Part shown: positions 50,582-58,908 of the stretch, piece by piece
Numbering within the stretch: position 1 is the first letter of the stretch
Layout of the letters: the number at the start of each line of letters is the position of its first letter
Source of the DNA: DAIOEK01 sp036746315
GTDB lineage: Bacteria; Chloroflexota; Anaerolineae; Anaerolineales; Anaerolineaceae
Reading direction: 5' to 3'
NCBI GenBank assembly: GCA_036746315.1
Contig: DAIOEK010000013.1
Span: forward strand, 1 to 60,414
Length of the DNA: 60,414 nucleotides
Position numbers and translations under genes: made by a program
The notes under the pieces: generated by a model
Databases searched by the model: none
Seen by the model: only the letters and a program-made list of their open reading frames with translations
Told to the model about the DNA's origin: nothing

Positions 50582-51664
50582 TTATACCTTCTTCCATAAA
50601 TCGATAGGTTTCTTCACCACGGGCGGTTTGTAGGGGAAATCGATCTTTCTGCCCTCGCCAGCGGATTGATATGCTGCATACATGATCTTCAATACTTCCC
50701 GGCCATCCTCACCGGTTTCCATGCAAGTCACCTTGCCGAGCACACTATCGATGAAGTGCTGCATCTCCTGCGGGAAGCCATAATTCCAGACCTCTTCGAA
50801 CATGGTAAAGGTGTAGCCGCGGGTGGTGCCGGATTTTTCCACTGCGTATCCGTATCCCTCTTCCGAATAAGTCAACAGGGAACTGCCGCGCAGCAGGTCG
50901 GCGCGGGTATGTCCCTTTCTGCCATAGATCTCGCAGCGATCATCCACGCCGCCGCCTTTTGCCCAACTGTTTTCCAGCATCGCCATCTTGTCGCCTTCGT
51001 AATCGATGATGGTGAACGAGTGGTCCTCACCCTGGGTGCGATCCTGGTGTACGTAGGTTCCCATATGCGACAGAACAGCCTTTACCTTCGGTTTGCCCAG
51101 CACCCAGCGGGTGTATTCAATGGAGTGGCAACCCATATCCAGCAAAACGCCGCCGCCGGAGCGGTTCACATCCCAGAACCAGGGCATATGCGGACCGGGA
51201 TGCTCTTCCGACTGTTTCGCCAGGAAAGGCTCCCCAATGGCGCCTTCACCGATCAGCTCCTTGGCGCGGACGTACTTGGGCGCAAAGAGCAGCTCTTCGG
51301 CATACATGAGCAAAACGCCGGCTTTCCTGCATTCCTCGATCATTTGATCGGCTTCTTCCAATGTCAGGCAAAGGGGCTTTTCGATAATGACATGCTTGCC
51401 GGCTCGGGCGGCATCCACTACCACCTGGCAGTGCAAATCGTTGGGAATGCCAATATCCACCACATCGATCTCTTTGTCTTTCAGCATTTCCCGATAGTCG
51501 TCGTAAGCAGCCGGAATGCCCTTCTCTTTGGCGAATTTCCGGGCAGAATGGGGCGAGGATACCGCCACCACTTCGGCATTTTGTACCCATCCCTTGAAGG
51601 ATGCGTGGTGAATATCACCTACAAAACCAGCCCCCACGATTCCAACTTTTACTTTCTTATCCAT
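50582..51664 (-). CDS. Gfo/Idh/MocA-family oxidoreductase (second copy)
   Basis: This 360-residue enzyme has the Rossmann motif VGIVGAGFVGDIHHASF, IEKPLCLTLEEADQMIEEC and the active-site region EEHPGPHMPWFWDVNRSGGGVLLDMGCHSIEYTRWVLG with the conserved His near the end. The HPGPH-W-GGG-DMGCH pattern is shared with the third copy at 58909, so these two are closer to each other than to the first. It is four bases from deoC and 70 bases downstream of the permease genes. Confidence 0.92.
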   Translation of the reverse strand: MDKKVKVGIVGAGFVGDIHHASFKGWVQNAEVVAVSSPHSARKFAKEKGIPAAYDDYREMLKDKEIDVVDIGIPNDLHCQVVVDAARAGKHVIIEKPLCLTLEEADQMIEECRKAGVLLMYAEELLFAPKYVRAKELIGEGAIGEPFLAKQSEEHPGPHMPWFWDVNRSGGGVLLDMGCHSIEYTRWVLGKPKVKAVLSHMGTYVHQDRTQGEDHSFTIIDYEGDKMAMLENSWAKGGGVDDRCEIYGRKGHTRADLLRGSSLLTYSEEGYGYAVEKSGTTRGYTFTMFEEVWNYGFPQEMQHFIDSVLGKVTCMETGEDGREVLKIMYAAYQSAGEGRKIDFPYKPPVVKKPIDLWKKV

Positions 51665-51734
51665 AGCTCCTCCTGAGAATATTTACCCGCAGGGAGCAGA
51701 AGCGGATGCGACCCGCTGCCTGCCGCGGAACCGG

Positions 51735-52697
51735 TTACTGTCTGAATGACCGCTGTCGTCCATAGATCGAGATCAGCAACAGAAGCGTTCCACCCAGCAC
51801 CATGCGCCGGACGGCTTCGGGCATTTGCATGGTGGTGAGCAAACTGGTGATGAGCGTCAGCACCACTGCGCCCGCCATGGTGCCCCAATAGCTGCCCTTT
51901 CCGCCCGAAAGCAGCGTTCCGCCCACGGCGACCGCGGCAATCGACGGGAACAGGTACGGGTCACCCAGGCTGATGAAAACCACCCCGGTATTGCCAACCA
52001 GCAGAAAACCGCCGAAGCCAGCCAGCGCGCCGGCCAGGGCATAAGTGGCGAGATTCATACCGATAACGTTCACCCCCGAGAGCTTGGAGGTGATGCGGTT
52101 CACCCCGATGGCGAACAAATTGCGCCCAAAGGTGGTGCGCTCCAACAGCAGCCACATCAATACGCCAAATATCACCCAGATGATGATCGCCCCAGGTATG
52201 CCAAATACCAGCGGACGGGCGATGATCTTGGTCATAATCGGAGCCACTTTGCCGCTGACATTCCCGTGGTTGACGATGATGATCAGCCCCTTCACCACGC
52301 CCGCCATGCCCAAGGTCATGACAAAAGGCGATATTTTAAGGAAGGTGACACCGGCGCCATTGAGCAATCCGATCAATGCGCCCACCAGCAACGAAACCAG
52401 CAGCGCCAGCAGCACTTTATCGTCATTCCCTTTCACCAGCACATAGGTCAGAATGGCGGTGAGCGTAACCACCGAACCGGCAGAGAGATCGATGCCTTCG
52501 GAACCGCTGATAATCACCAGCGTTTGCCCGGCGGCGATCACCCCGAGAAAAACTGCCAGGCGGACGATGTTGGTCCCTTGCGCAACCGCCACATCCACAT
52601 TGGTGCCGAAACCATTGGGCAGGAAGCCGCTTAATAGAAAGAGCACCACTGCCAGAACGAGCGCTGCAACAGGCGGAGAAATGCGGAATTGTTTCAT
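51735..52697 (-). CDS. ABC sugar transporter permease (ribose/xylose type), second of two
   Basis: This 320-residue protein has about ten helices of the BPD_transp_2 family. GSEGIDLSAGSVVTLTAILTYVLVKG and the EAA-like loop GVNRITSKLSGVNVIGMNLATYALAGALAGFGGFLLVGNTG are typical of RbsC-like permeases. The ATG at 52697 overlaps the previous permease stop (ATGA). Two distinct permease genes suggest a heterodimeric channel. Confidence 0.92.
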   Translation of the reverse strand: MKQFRISPPVAALVLAVVLFLLSGFLPNGFGTNVDVAVAQGTNIVRLAVFLGVIAAGQTLVIISGSEGIDLSAGSVVTLTAILTYVLVKGNDDKVLLALLVSLLVGALIGLLNGAGVTFLKISPFVMTLGMAGVVKGLIIIVNHGNVSGKVAPIMTKIIARPLVFGIPGAIIIWVIFGVLMWLLLERTTFGRNLFAIGVNRITSKLSGVNVIGMNLATYALAGALAGFGGFLLVGNTGVVFISLGDPYLFPSIAAVAVGGTLLSGGKGSYWGTMAGAVVLTLITSLLTTMQMPEAVRRMVLGGTLLLLISIYGRQRSFRQ

Positions 52698-53662
52698 TTT
52701 CGCCTCCTTTGCAGCAGATTGATCACCCCCGGAGTCGCCAGGGCAATGACGATGATGGACGCATTGACAAAGGTCTGCCACCAGGTATCAATGTTGGCAA
52801 ACGAGATGATATTCATAATCAAGCCCAGGGTGATGGAACCGATCATCGGACCGGCAACGCCGCCGATGCCGCCGCTCATGGCAGTTCCGCCGATCACCAC
52901 CGCGGTGATGGAGTTCAATGTCATCGGCGAACCGATTTCTGAGTTGCCCGAACCGGTGAGCATGGTGATGGCAATACCGGCAAAAGCCGACATCAACCCC
53001 GAGACCAGGTAAGTACTGAACTGCACCTGGGTGACCGGGACCGCTGTTTCATATGCCGCCTGGGCTTTTCCGCCCACCGCGAACAGGTACTTCCCATAGC
53101 GGGTGGATCGCAGATACCACCAGAGCAACAGGAAGAGGGGAATAATATAAAAAGCCAGCGGCAAACCCAGCGGAGTGGTATTGCGGTAGATCGCGGAAAT
53201 ATCCGCTGGAATGCCGCCCCCCGGATTGGGCAGGATGAACATGGCAAAACCGGCGTAGAGAAAGCTGGTGGCATAGGTGGTGATGATCGGCTGCAAGCGC
53301 AAGTAGGCGATGAAGAACCCGTTGATCGCCCCGGCGATCAGACCGATGATGATGCACAATGCGGCATATTGCCACATCTTTTCGGGCGTGCCATCCAGAC
53401 CGACGCGGGTGGCGAGTACCGTATTCACAATGGAGACGATGCCACCCACCGAGATGTCGATCCCGCCGCCAAGAATCACGACTGCCTGACCAATGGATAA
53501 TAAAAGCAGCGGCAGAAAAACCCGCATATTATTGTTGAGCGTCTCGCCGGCAAACAAATTTGGCTGAAGAATATAATTGACGATCAGCGCCAGTATCAGC
53601 AGGATCAGCGCGAAAAGGAAAGGATATCGCGCCATGAGTTGATTCCAACCAGAACGTTTCAT
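52694..53662 (-). CDS. ABC sugar transporter permease (ribose/xylose type), first of two
   Basis: This 322-residue paralogue of the next permease has GGGIDISVGGIVSIVNTVLATRVG and GGKAQAAYETAVPVTQVQFSTYLVSGLMSAFAGIAITMLTGSGNSEIGSPMTLNSITAVVIGGTAMSGG. The start overlaps the ATPase stop by four bases. It is part of a substrate-binding protein, ATPase, permease, permease importer. Confidence 0.92.
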   Translation of the reverse strand: MKRSGWNQLMARYPFLFALILLILALIVNYILQPNLFAGETLNNNMRVFLPLLLLSIGQAVVILGGGIDISVGGIVSIVNTVLATRVGLDGTPEKMWQYAALCIIIGLIAGAINGFFIAYLRLQPIITTYATSFLYAGFAMFILPNPGGGIPADISAIYRNTTPLGLPLAFYIIPLFLLLWWYLRSTRYGKYLFAVGGKAQAAYETAVPVTQVQFSTYLVSGLMSAFAGIAITMLTGSGNSEIGSPMTLNSITAVVIGGTAMSGGIGGVAGPMIGSITLGLIMNIISFANIDTWWQTFVNASIIVIALATPGVINLLQRRRK

Positions 53663-55182
53663 GCGATACTTCCCTCCGACGCACCCAGGCTGGCTGCAAT
53701 GAGATTTTCTTTGGTTAATTTATCTCCTGAGAGTTCCGTACGAATATTGCCATCATGCAGCACCAGAACCCGATCGCACAAACCGATCAGTTCTTCGTCA
53801 TCACTGGAGTAGAACAAAATGGTTTTCCCCTGTTCCGCCAGTTGGGTCAGCAGATGATAAAACTCGGCTTTGGTGCCAACATCCACACCCTTGGTGGGAT
53901 CATCCAGCAGTAAAAGTTCGGGCTGACGCAGCAGCCATTTTCCAATGACCACCTTCTGAGCGTTCCCCCCGGACAGACTGCTGACCGGTTCCTGCAGGCT
54001 TGCCATCTTCAGGCTTAGCGTCTTGCCGATCTCGTCCGCATCCCGGTTGGCTTTTCGAATCCGCAGCGGGGTGCCATATTCCCGCCAGGATGGCAGCAGG
54101 ATATTATCGAGAATGGAGCGGATATAGAGCATACCTTCCTTAGAGCGGTCACCGGGCACCAGAGCAATATTCTGGTTCATTGCCTGGCGGGGATGCTTGA
54201 AGTGCACGTCGCGGTCATTGATGCACACGCTGCCGGTAAAGGCAATATCCCCGAACAGCGAAAGCAGCAGGTCTCGCTGCCCCTGTCCCATCAATCCACC
54301 CAGACCGAGCAACTCGCCCCTGTGAACGGAAAAACTCACGCCATTCAATACCTGCGTCCGCAGGTCTTTCACATCCAGACAGATCGGATTCTTCTTTGCT
54401 TTGTTTTCAGCCTCCTCCCGGTTCTGACGGGAGTAATTGAACACCGAGGCTTTTTCGATCATTAAATTGACCAGTTCCTTTTCGGTGATGTCCTTCATCA
54501 CCCCGGAACCGACTGTTTTGCCGTTACGCAAAACGCTGAAATTATCAGCTATGCGAAAGATTTCTTCCATGCGATGGGAGACAAAAACAATCGCTTTGCC
54601 TTCCTCTTTCCATCGCGCAACCAAATCAAACAAACGTTGCACCTGGCGGCTATCCAGACTGGCGGTGGCTTCATCCAGGATGATCAGGCGGGGATCAAAA
54701 CTGATCGCTTTGAGAATTTCAATGATCTGTTTCTCATCCGGGTGAAGTGATGCCACCGGCGTGTCGGCATCCATCTTTGCCTTATAGGTTCCTTCAAACA
54801 ATTGAAGCAAGGCATTGGTTTTTTCTCTGACGGCTCGATGATGGATCAATCCGGCACCTCGCAGCGGTTCGCGGGTAAGCCAGATATTCTCTGCAACTGT
54901 CATGGTTGGGATCAGGCTAAGCTCCTGAAAAACAGTGGAGATTCCCAACTTTTTGGCGGCCTGAGGGGAAGAGAAATGCACGGGTTTTTCATCAAGGAGT
55001 AGTTGCCCTCCATCGAGGACAACTACCCCATTGATTACCTTACTCATCGTGCTTTTGCCGCTTCCATTGGCCCCAATCAACGCTACAACTTCACCGGCAT
55101 TTACATCCAGGTTTCCATCAGAGAGGGCTACAACACCGCCGTAGCGCTTGACGATATTATGGGCAGAAAGCGACACGGTCAT
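53659..55182 (-). CDS. ABC sugar transporter ATPase, double domain (RbsA/XylG-like)
   Basis: This 507-residue protein contains two fused nucleotide-binding domains. The first has a good Walker A (GANGSGKSTMSK) but a degenerate signature (VASLHPDEKQ) before Walker B LIILDEATASLD. The second lacks a proper Walker A (GGLMGQGQRDLLL) but keeps LSGGNAQKVVIGKWLL and LLLLDDPTKGVDVG. This asymmetry is normal for the RbsA group. It is six bases downstream of the duplicated substrate-binding protein. Confidence 0.95.
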   Translation of the reverse strand: MTVSLSAHNIVKRYGGVVALSDGNLDVNAGEVVALIGANGSGKSTMSKVINGVVVLDGGQLLLDEKPVHFSSPQAAKKLGISTVFQELSLIPTMTVAENIWLTREPLRGAGLIHHRAVREKTNALLQLFEGTYKAKMDADTPVASLHPDEKQIIEILKAISFDPRLIILDEATASLDSRQVQRLFDLVARWKEEGKAIVFVSHRMEEIFRIADNFSVLRNGKTVGSGVMKDITEKELVNLMIEKASVFNYSRQNREEAENKAKKNPICLDVKDLRTQVLNGVSFSVHRGELLGLGGLMGQGQRDLLLSLFGDIAFTGSVCINDRDVHFKHPRQAMNQNIALVPGDRSKEGMLYIRSILDNILLPSWREYGTPLRIRKANRDADEIGKTLSLKMASLQEPVSSLSGGNAQKVVIGKWLLRQPELLLLDDPTKGVDVGTKAEFYHLLTQLAEQGKTILFYSSDDEELIGLCDRVLVLHDGNIRTELSGDKLTKENLIAASLGASEGSIA

Positions 55183-55188
55183 GGCTTT

Positions 55189-57333
55189 TTACTTGAAGTA
55201 AGTATCCAGAACTTCCTGTTCGCTCAGAATATCATCGAGCAGGTAAGCATCCGGTTTGTCGGCGCAGATGGTGACTGCATCCTGGAAGTTGTCTTTGGTG
55301 ACAACCATCGCCAGAGGCAGAACGAAGGATAACCCGTTCGCACCACCCAATTTAGTGGTGTCCAATTTCTTGCCTTCCAGCATGGCAACGGCGATACGCA
55401 GACCGGTGGGGGATACACCAGGGTGATTCGCAACCGCGATGGTCTCGAAGTCAGGCTGGGTCGCCAGTACTTCTTTCCACAGGTTGATGAACTGGCAGCG
55501 TCCTTCGCCCACCACTACCGGCCATTTCGCCGGGTTGGCAGCCATCACCGCCTGCAGGGCACCGATCGCCATACCATCCTGGGTCCAGTAGCCATCCAGG
55601 TTGGGGAAGCTGGCGAGGAAGTTGGACATAACCTGCTGTCCGGTGGCTTCATCCCATTTGCCGGTTTCAGTGGCGAGAACTTTGATGTCAGGATAGTTCG
55701 CCAATACTTCAGCCACACCATCCATACGGGCTACGTTCGCCGGATGTCCCGGGAAACCTTCGATCTCTACAATGTTCCCCTTGCCGCCCAATTTCTCAGC
55801 CAGCCACTGCGCCGAGGTCTTCGCCCATTCCTTCTGGTCGATGCCTACATTGTAGACACCCTTCGCGTTCAGTTCCTGATCCACCGAGATCACGATGATG
55901 CCCTTCGATACTGCTTCTTCCAAAGTGGCATTCAAACCGTTCACATCACCCGGATTCACCAGGATCGCATCCACACCCTTGCTCATCAGGTTCTGCAACT
56001 GCTGAATCTGACCCGCTACATCGGTGTCTGCTGATTCGATCACCAGATCGGTCGTGATGCCCTTGTCCATGTATTCCTTGTTCACTTCCTGCAGCTCGGC
56101 TATCATCTGGGTGCGATACTCGGAGCTGATGAAGCTGTTCGAAATACCAATGGTGAAAGGCTCCGCCATACCGCCTTCTTTTTCGAAGTAGGTATCCAGA
56201 ACTTCCTGTTCGCTCAGAATATCATCGAGCAGGTAAGCATCCGGTTTGTCGGCGCAGATGGTGACTGCATCCTGGAAGTTGTCTTTGGTGACAACCATCG
56301 CCAGAGGCAGAACGAAGGATAACCCGTTCGCACCACCCAATTTAGTGGTGTCCAATTTCTTGCCTTCCAGCATGGCAACGGCGATACGCAGACCGGTGGG
56401 GGATACACCAGGGTGATTCGCAACCGCGATGGTCTCGAAGTCAGGCTGGGTCGCCAGTACTTCTTTCCACAGGTTGATGAACTGGCAGCGTCCTTCGCCC
56501 ACCACTACCGGCCATTTCGCCGGGTTGGCAGCCATCACCGCCTGCAGGGCACCGATCGCCATACCATCCTGGGTCCAGTAGCCATCCAGGTTGGGGAAGC
56601 TGGCGAGGAAGTTGGACATAACCTGCTGTCCGGTGGCTTCATCCCATTTGCCGGTTTCAGTGGCGAGAACTTTGATGTCAGGATAGTTCGCCAATACTTC
56701 AGCCACACCATCCATACGGGCTACGTTCGCCGGATGTCCCGGGAAACCTTCGATCTCTACAATGTTCCCCTTGCCGCCCAATTTCTCAGCCAGCCACTGC
56801 GCCGAGGTCTTCGCCCATTCCTTCTGGTCGATGCCTACATTGTAGACACCCTTCGCGTTCAGTTCCTGATCCACCGAGATCACGATGATGCCCTTCGATA
56901 CTGCTTCTTCCAAAGTGGCATTCAAACCGTTCACATCACCCGGATTCACCAGGATCGCATCCACACCCTTGCTCATCAGGTTCTGCAACTGCTGAATCTG
57001 ACCCGCTACATCGGTGTCTGCTGATTCGATCACCAGATCGGTCGTGATGCCCTTGTCCATGTATTCCTTGTTCACTTCCTGCAGCTCGGCTATCATCTGG
57101 GTGCGATACTCGGAGCTGATGAAGCTGTTCGAAATACCAATGGTGAAAGGCTCCGCTGGAGCAGCGGGTTCCGCCGGGGCAGCCGGTTCAGCAGGAACTG
57201 CGGTTGCTGCCGGGGCAGCCGGTTCCGCCGTAGCGGCGGGGGCTTCTGTTGCAGCTGTCTGGGGGGTACAGCTGACCAGAATAGACGCAATCATCAATAC
57301 AGACATTAACGCGAACAAAAACTTCTTAGACAT
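55189..57333 (-). CDS. Sugar-binding lipoprotein with two identical tandem ligand-binding domains
   Basis: This 714-residue protein has a lipoprotein signal ending at SILVSC, an Ala/Pro/Glu linker of about 35 residues, and two complete copies of a type-1 periplasmic sugar-binding domain (FTIGISNSFISSEYRTQ through EQEVLDTYF). The DNA of the copies (55202-56166 and 56192-57156) appears identical over 965 bp. A 25-bp junction encodes EKEGGM. The next base outside the match at one end is a synonymous ACT/ACC difference. The normal length of such proteins is about 380 residues. The ATG at 57333 is preceded by AAGGAG. It is the binding component of the importer encoded downstream. A recent duplication or an assembly error are the two main readings. 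Confidence 0.9.
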   Translation of the reverse strand: MSKKFLFALMSVLMIASILVSCTPQTAATEAPAATAEPAAPAATAVPAEPAAPAEPAAPAEPFTIGISNSFISSEYRTQMIAELQEVNKEYMDKGITTDLVIESADTDVAGQIQQLQNLMSKGVDAILVNPGDVNGLNATLEEAVSKGIIVISVDQELNAKGVYNVGIDQKEWAKTSAQWLAEKLGGKGNIVEIEGFPGHPANVARMDGVAEVLANYPDIKVLATETGKWDEATGQQVMSNFLASFPNLDGYWTQDGMAIGALQAVMAANPAKWPVVVGEGRCQFINLWKEVLATQPDFETIAVANHPGVSPTGLRIAVAMLEGKKLDTTKLGGANGLSFVLPLAMVVTKDNFQDAVTICADKPDAYLLDDILSEQEVLDTYFEKEGGMAEPFTIGISNSFISSEYRTQMIAELQEVNKEYMDKGITTDLVIESADTDVAGQIQQLQNLMSKGVDAILVNPGDVNGLNATLEEAVSKGIIVISVDQELNAKGVYNVGIDQKEWAKTSAQWLAEKLGGKGNIVEIEGFPGHPANVARMDGVAEVLANYPDIKVLATETGKWDEATGQQVMSNFLASFPNLDGYWTQDGMAIGALQAVMAANPAKWPVVVGEGRCQFINLWKEVLATQPDFETIAVANHPGVSPTGLRIAVAMLEGKKLDTTKLGGANGLSFVLPLAMVVTKDNFQDAVTICADKPDAYLLDDILSEQEVLDTYFK
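55202..57156 (-). repeat. Direct tandem repeat with 990-bp period inside the sugar-binding protein gene
   Basis: The copy at 55202-56166 and the copy at 56192-57156 match over 965 bp by side-by-side reading, including silent third codon positions. The period (965 plus a 25-base junction) is 330 codons, so the frame is kept. Confidence 0.9.
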
Positions 57334-57470
57334 ATTCTGCTTCTCCTTCAATTAGTTTACAAACGGTTAAAGAAACACAATTTACCAACATCACCTGTTA
57401 TCCCTTTTGTAATACTCACCTCCTTTTATTCAGGATCGTAAATTTACATCTTGTTGGTTTTCGCCTGGTC
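57334..57470 (-). other. Leader region of the ABC importer operon
   Basis: A promoter for the importer must lie here or further upstream, but no convincing -35/-10 pair is seen. GTAAATTTAC (57439-57448) is a perfect 10-base palindrome and could be part of an operator. A strong AAAGGAGGTGAG lies about 90 bases before the gene without a long frame after it. Confidence 0.35.
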
Positions 57471-58715
57471 TCAATTCACCACGATAAACAAATGATCTTT
57501 TGCCAGACATATCGCTCCAATGATGCCGGCATCCGGACCCATCGACGAGTAATCAATGACCAGATGCCTGGTAGCCAGTGGAAGCGAACGGTTCAAAACT
57601 GCCTGCCGTATCGACGACAGCAGTTGATTCCCCAAATTCGTGACCCCGCCGCCGAAGAATATGTAGCTGGGGTTGAAGAAATTCACCAGGCTGGCGAGCG
57701 TCTCACCGATGACCCGACCGCTGTGCTGCACAATTTCCAGTGCACTGCGGTCGCCCTCACGCATGGCGGCGCCGACATCTTCCGTGGCAAGTGTGCCGCC
57801 GTTGGCTTCCATCTTGCGGGCAAGGATGGTGCTGGAACCGTCACGGGCGGCGTTGATGGCACGCTCGGCAATTGCCGGACCTGCGGTAACTGCCTCCAGG
57901 CAGCCCAGATTACCACAGCGGCATACCGGACCGTTTTTATCCACACAGATGTGACCGATATCCCCCGCCGAACCATCCGCCCCGCGGTGGATCTTGCCGT
58001 TGGATACAATCCCGCAGCCAATACCGGTGCCGATCTTGATGAAAATAAAGTGATCCAGCCCGCGCCCATCCCCTTCGCGCAATTCAGCCAGTGCCATGAT
58101 GTTCACATCGTTATCCACGACGACAAAGGCGGAGCGGAAGGTTTTATGGAAAAAGTCGCGGATGGGGTATCGCTCCCAGAGCGGCATGAGCGGCGGAGCA
58201 ACCAGAACGCCCTTGGAGAACTCCACCGGTCCCGGCACCCCCACCCCAATTCCCAGGATCTTTTCAGGGTGGGCGGCTTCAGCAGACAGCATGTCGCAGA
58301 TCAGTTCGCTGCAGCGACCCAGCACCGTATCCGGTGCGTCGCGCACATCCGCCGCCTCGGAGCGGCGCTGCAGGATCTTGCCGCGCACGTCCGACAGGGC
58401 AAGATCGATGCTGGTCGCGCCAATATCCACACCGACTAAAAAGCCAAGACCATTATTAATACTTAACAGTCTTGGCTTTCTTCCGCCTTCAGAGACTCCT
58501 TCACCGATCTCGATGACCAGCCCCTTCTTGATCAAGGCATCCATATCGAGGGTGATCTTCGCCCGCGACCAGCCGGTCATACGGGCAAGATCGGTGCGCG
58601 AAATTTGATCATACTGTCTCAATAACTGGATGATCTCGCCTTCGTCTCTGGTTAATACGAAAGAATTGCTGGGGTGTTGGGGGTAGCTGGCGGGAGATTT
58701 AATAAATTTCTGCAT
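57471..58715 (-). CDS. ROK-family transcriptional repressor (NagC/XylR type)
   Basis: This 414-residue protein has an N-terminal winged helix (about 22-75: EGEIIQLLRQYDQISRTDLARMTGWSRAKITLDMDALIKKGLV) joined to a ROK sugar-binding domain with GVDIGATSIDLALSD and the zinc site HICVDKNGPVCRCGNLGCLEAV. It is divided from the binding-protein gene by 137 bases in the same direction and is its probable regulator. The effector is probably the imported sugar or its phosphate. Confidence 0.93.
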   Translation of the reverse strand: MQKFIKSPASYPQHPSNSFVLTRDEGEIIQLLRQYDQISRTDLARMTGWSRAKITLDMDALIKKGLVIEIGEGVSEGGRKPRLLSINNGLGFLVGVDIGATSIDLALSDVRGKILQRRSEAADVRDAPDTVLGRCSELICDMLSAEAAHPEKILGIGVGVPGPVEFSKGVLVAPPLMPLWERYPIRDFFHKTFRSAFVVVDNDVNIMALAELREGDGRGLDHFIFIKIGTGIGCGIVSNGKIHRGADGSAGDIGHICVDKNGPVCRCGNLGCLEAVTAGPAIAERAINAARDGSSTILARKMEANGGTLATEDVGAAMREGDRSALEIVQHSGRVIGETLASLVNFFNPSYIFFGGGVTNLGNQLLSSIRQAVLNRSLPLATRHLVIDYSSMGPDAGIIGAICLAKDHLFIVVN

Positions 58716-58867
58716 GCGGTTGTGAAACAGATTTCAAACGAAGTTGACTTTCCTTACCACAAAAGCGCATAATCCAGTCTATCATGCATAGTTACTTGAT
58801 TCAATGGCAAATGTTTGCAAATTTATTAAGAGCTTGCTTTATTTCGTAAAATAAGTTTGCAATATTT

Positions 58868-58896
58868 GGAAGCTGCGTTTGCCAGCCGCAGCTTCC
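58868..58896 (-). terminator. Hairpin after the third Gfo/Idh/MocA gene
   Basis: GGAAGCTGCG and CGCAGCTTCC form a perfect 10-bp stem 12 bases beyond the stop codon. The T-run is missing, so it may end or stabilise the transcript without being a classical terminator. The remaining bases between 58716 and 58867 show nothing else. Confidence 0.5.
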
Positions 58897-58908
58897 CTGG
58901 TTTGCTGC

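Noticed and set aside
57014..57355. Gly/Ala-rich plus-strand open frame opposite the binding-protein linker
   Set aside because: It mirrors the Ala/Pro-rich linker and signal peptide of the lipoprotein on the other strand.
57334..57425. Short leader peptide frames before the sugar-binding protein, after AAAGGAGGTGAG
   Set aside because: Two frames of about 20 codons exist, but SD spacing is poor and no regulatory codon run is seen; chance is as likely.
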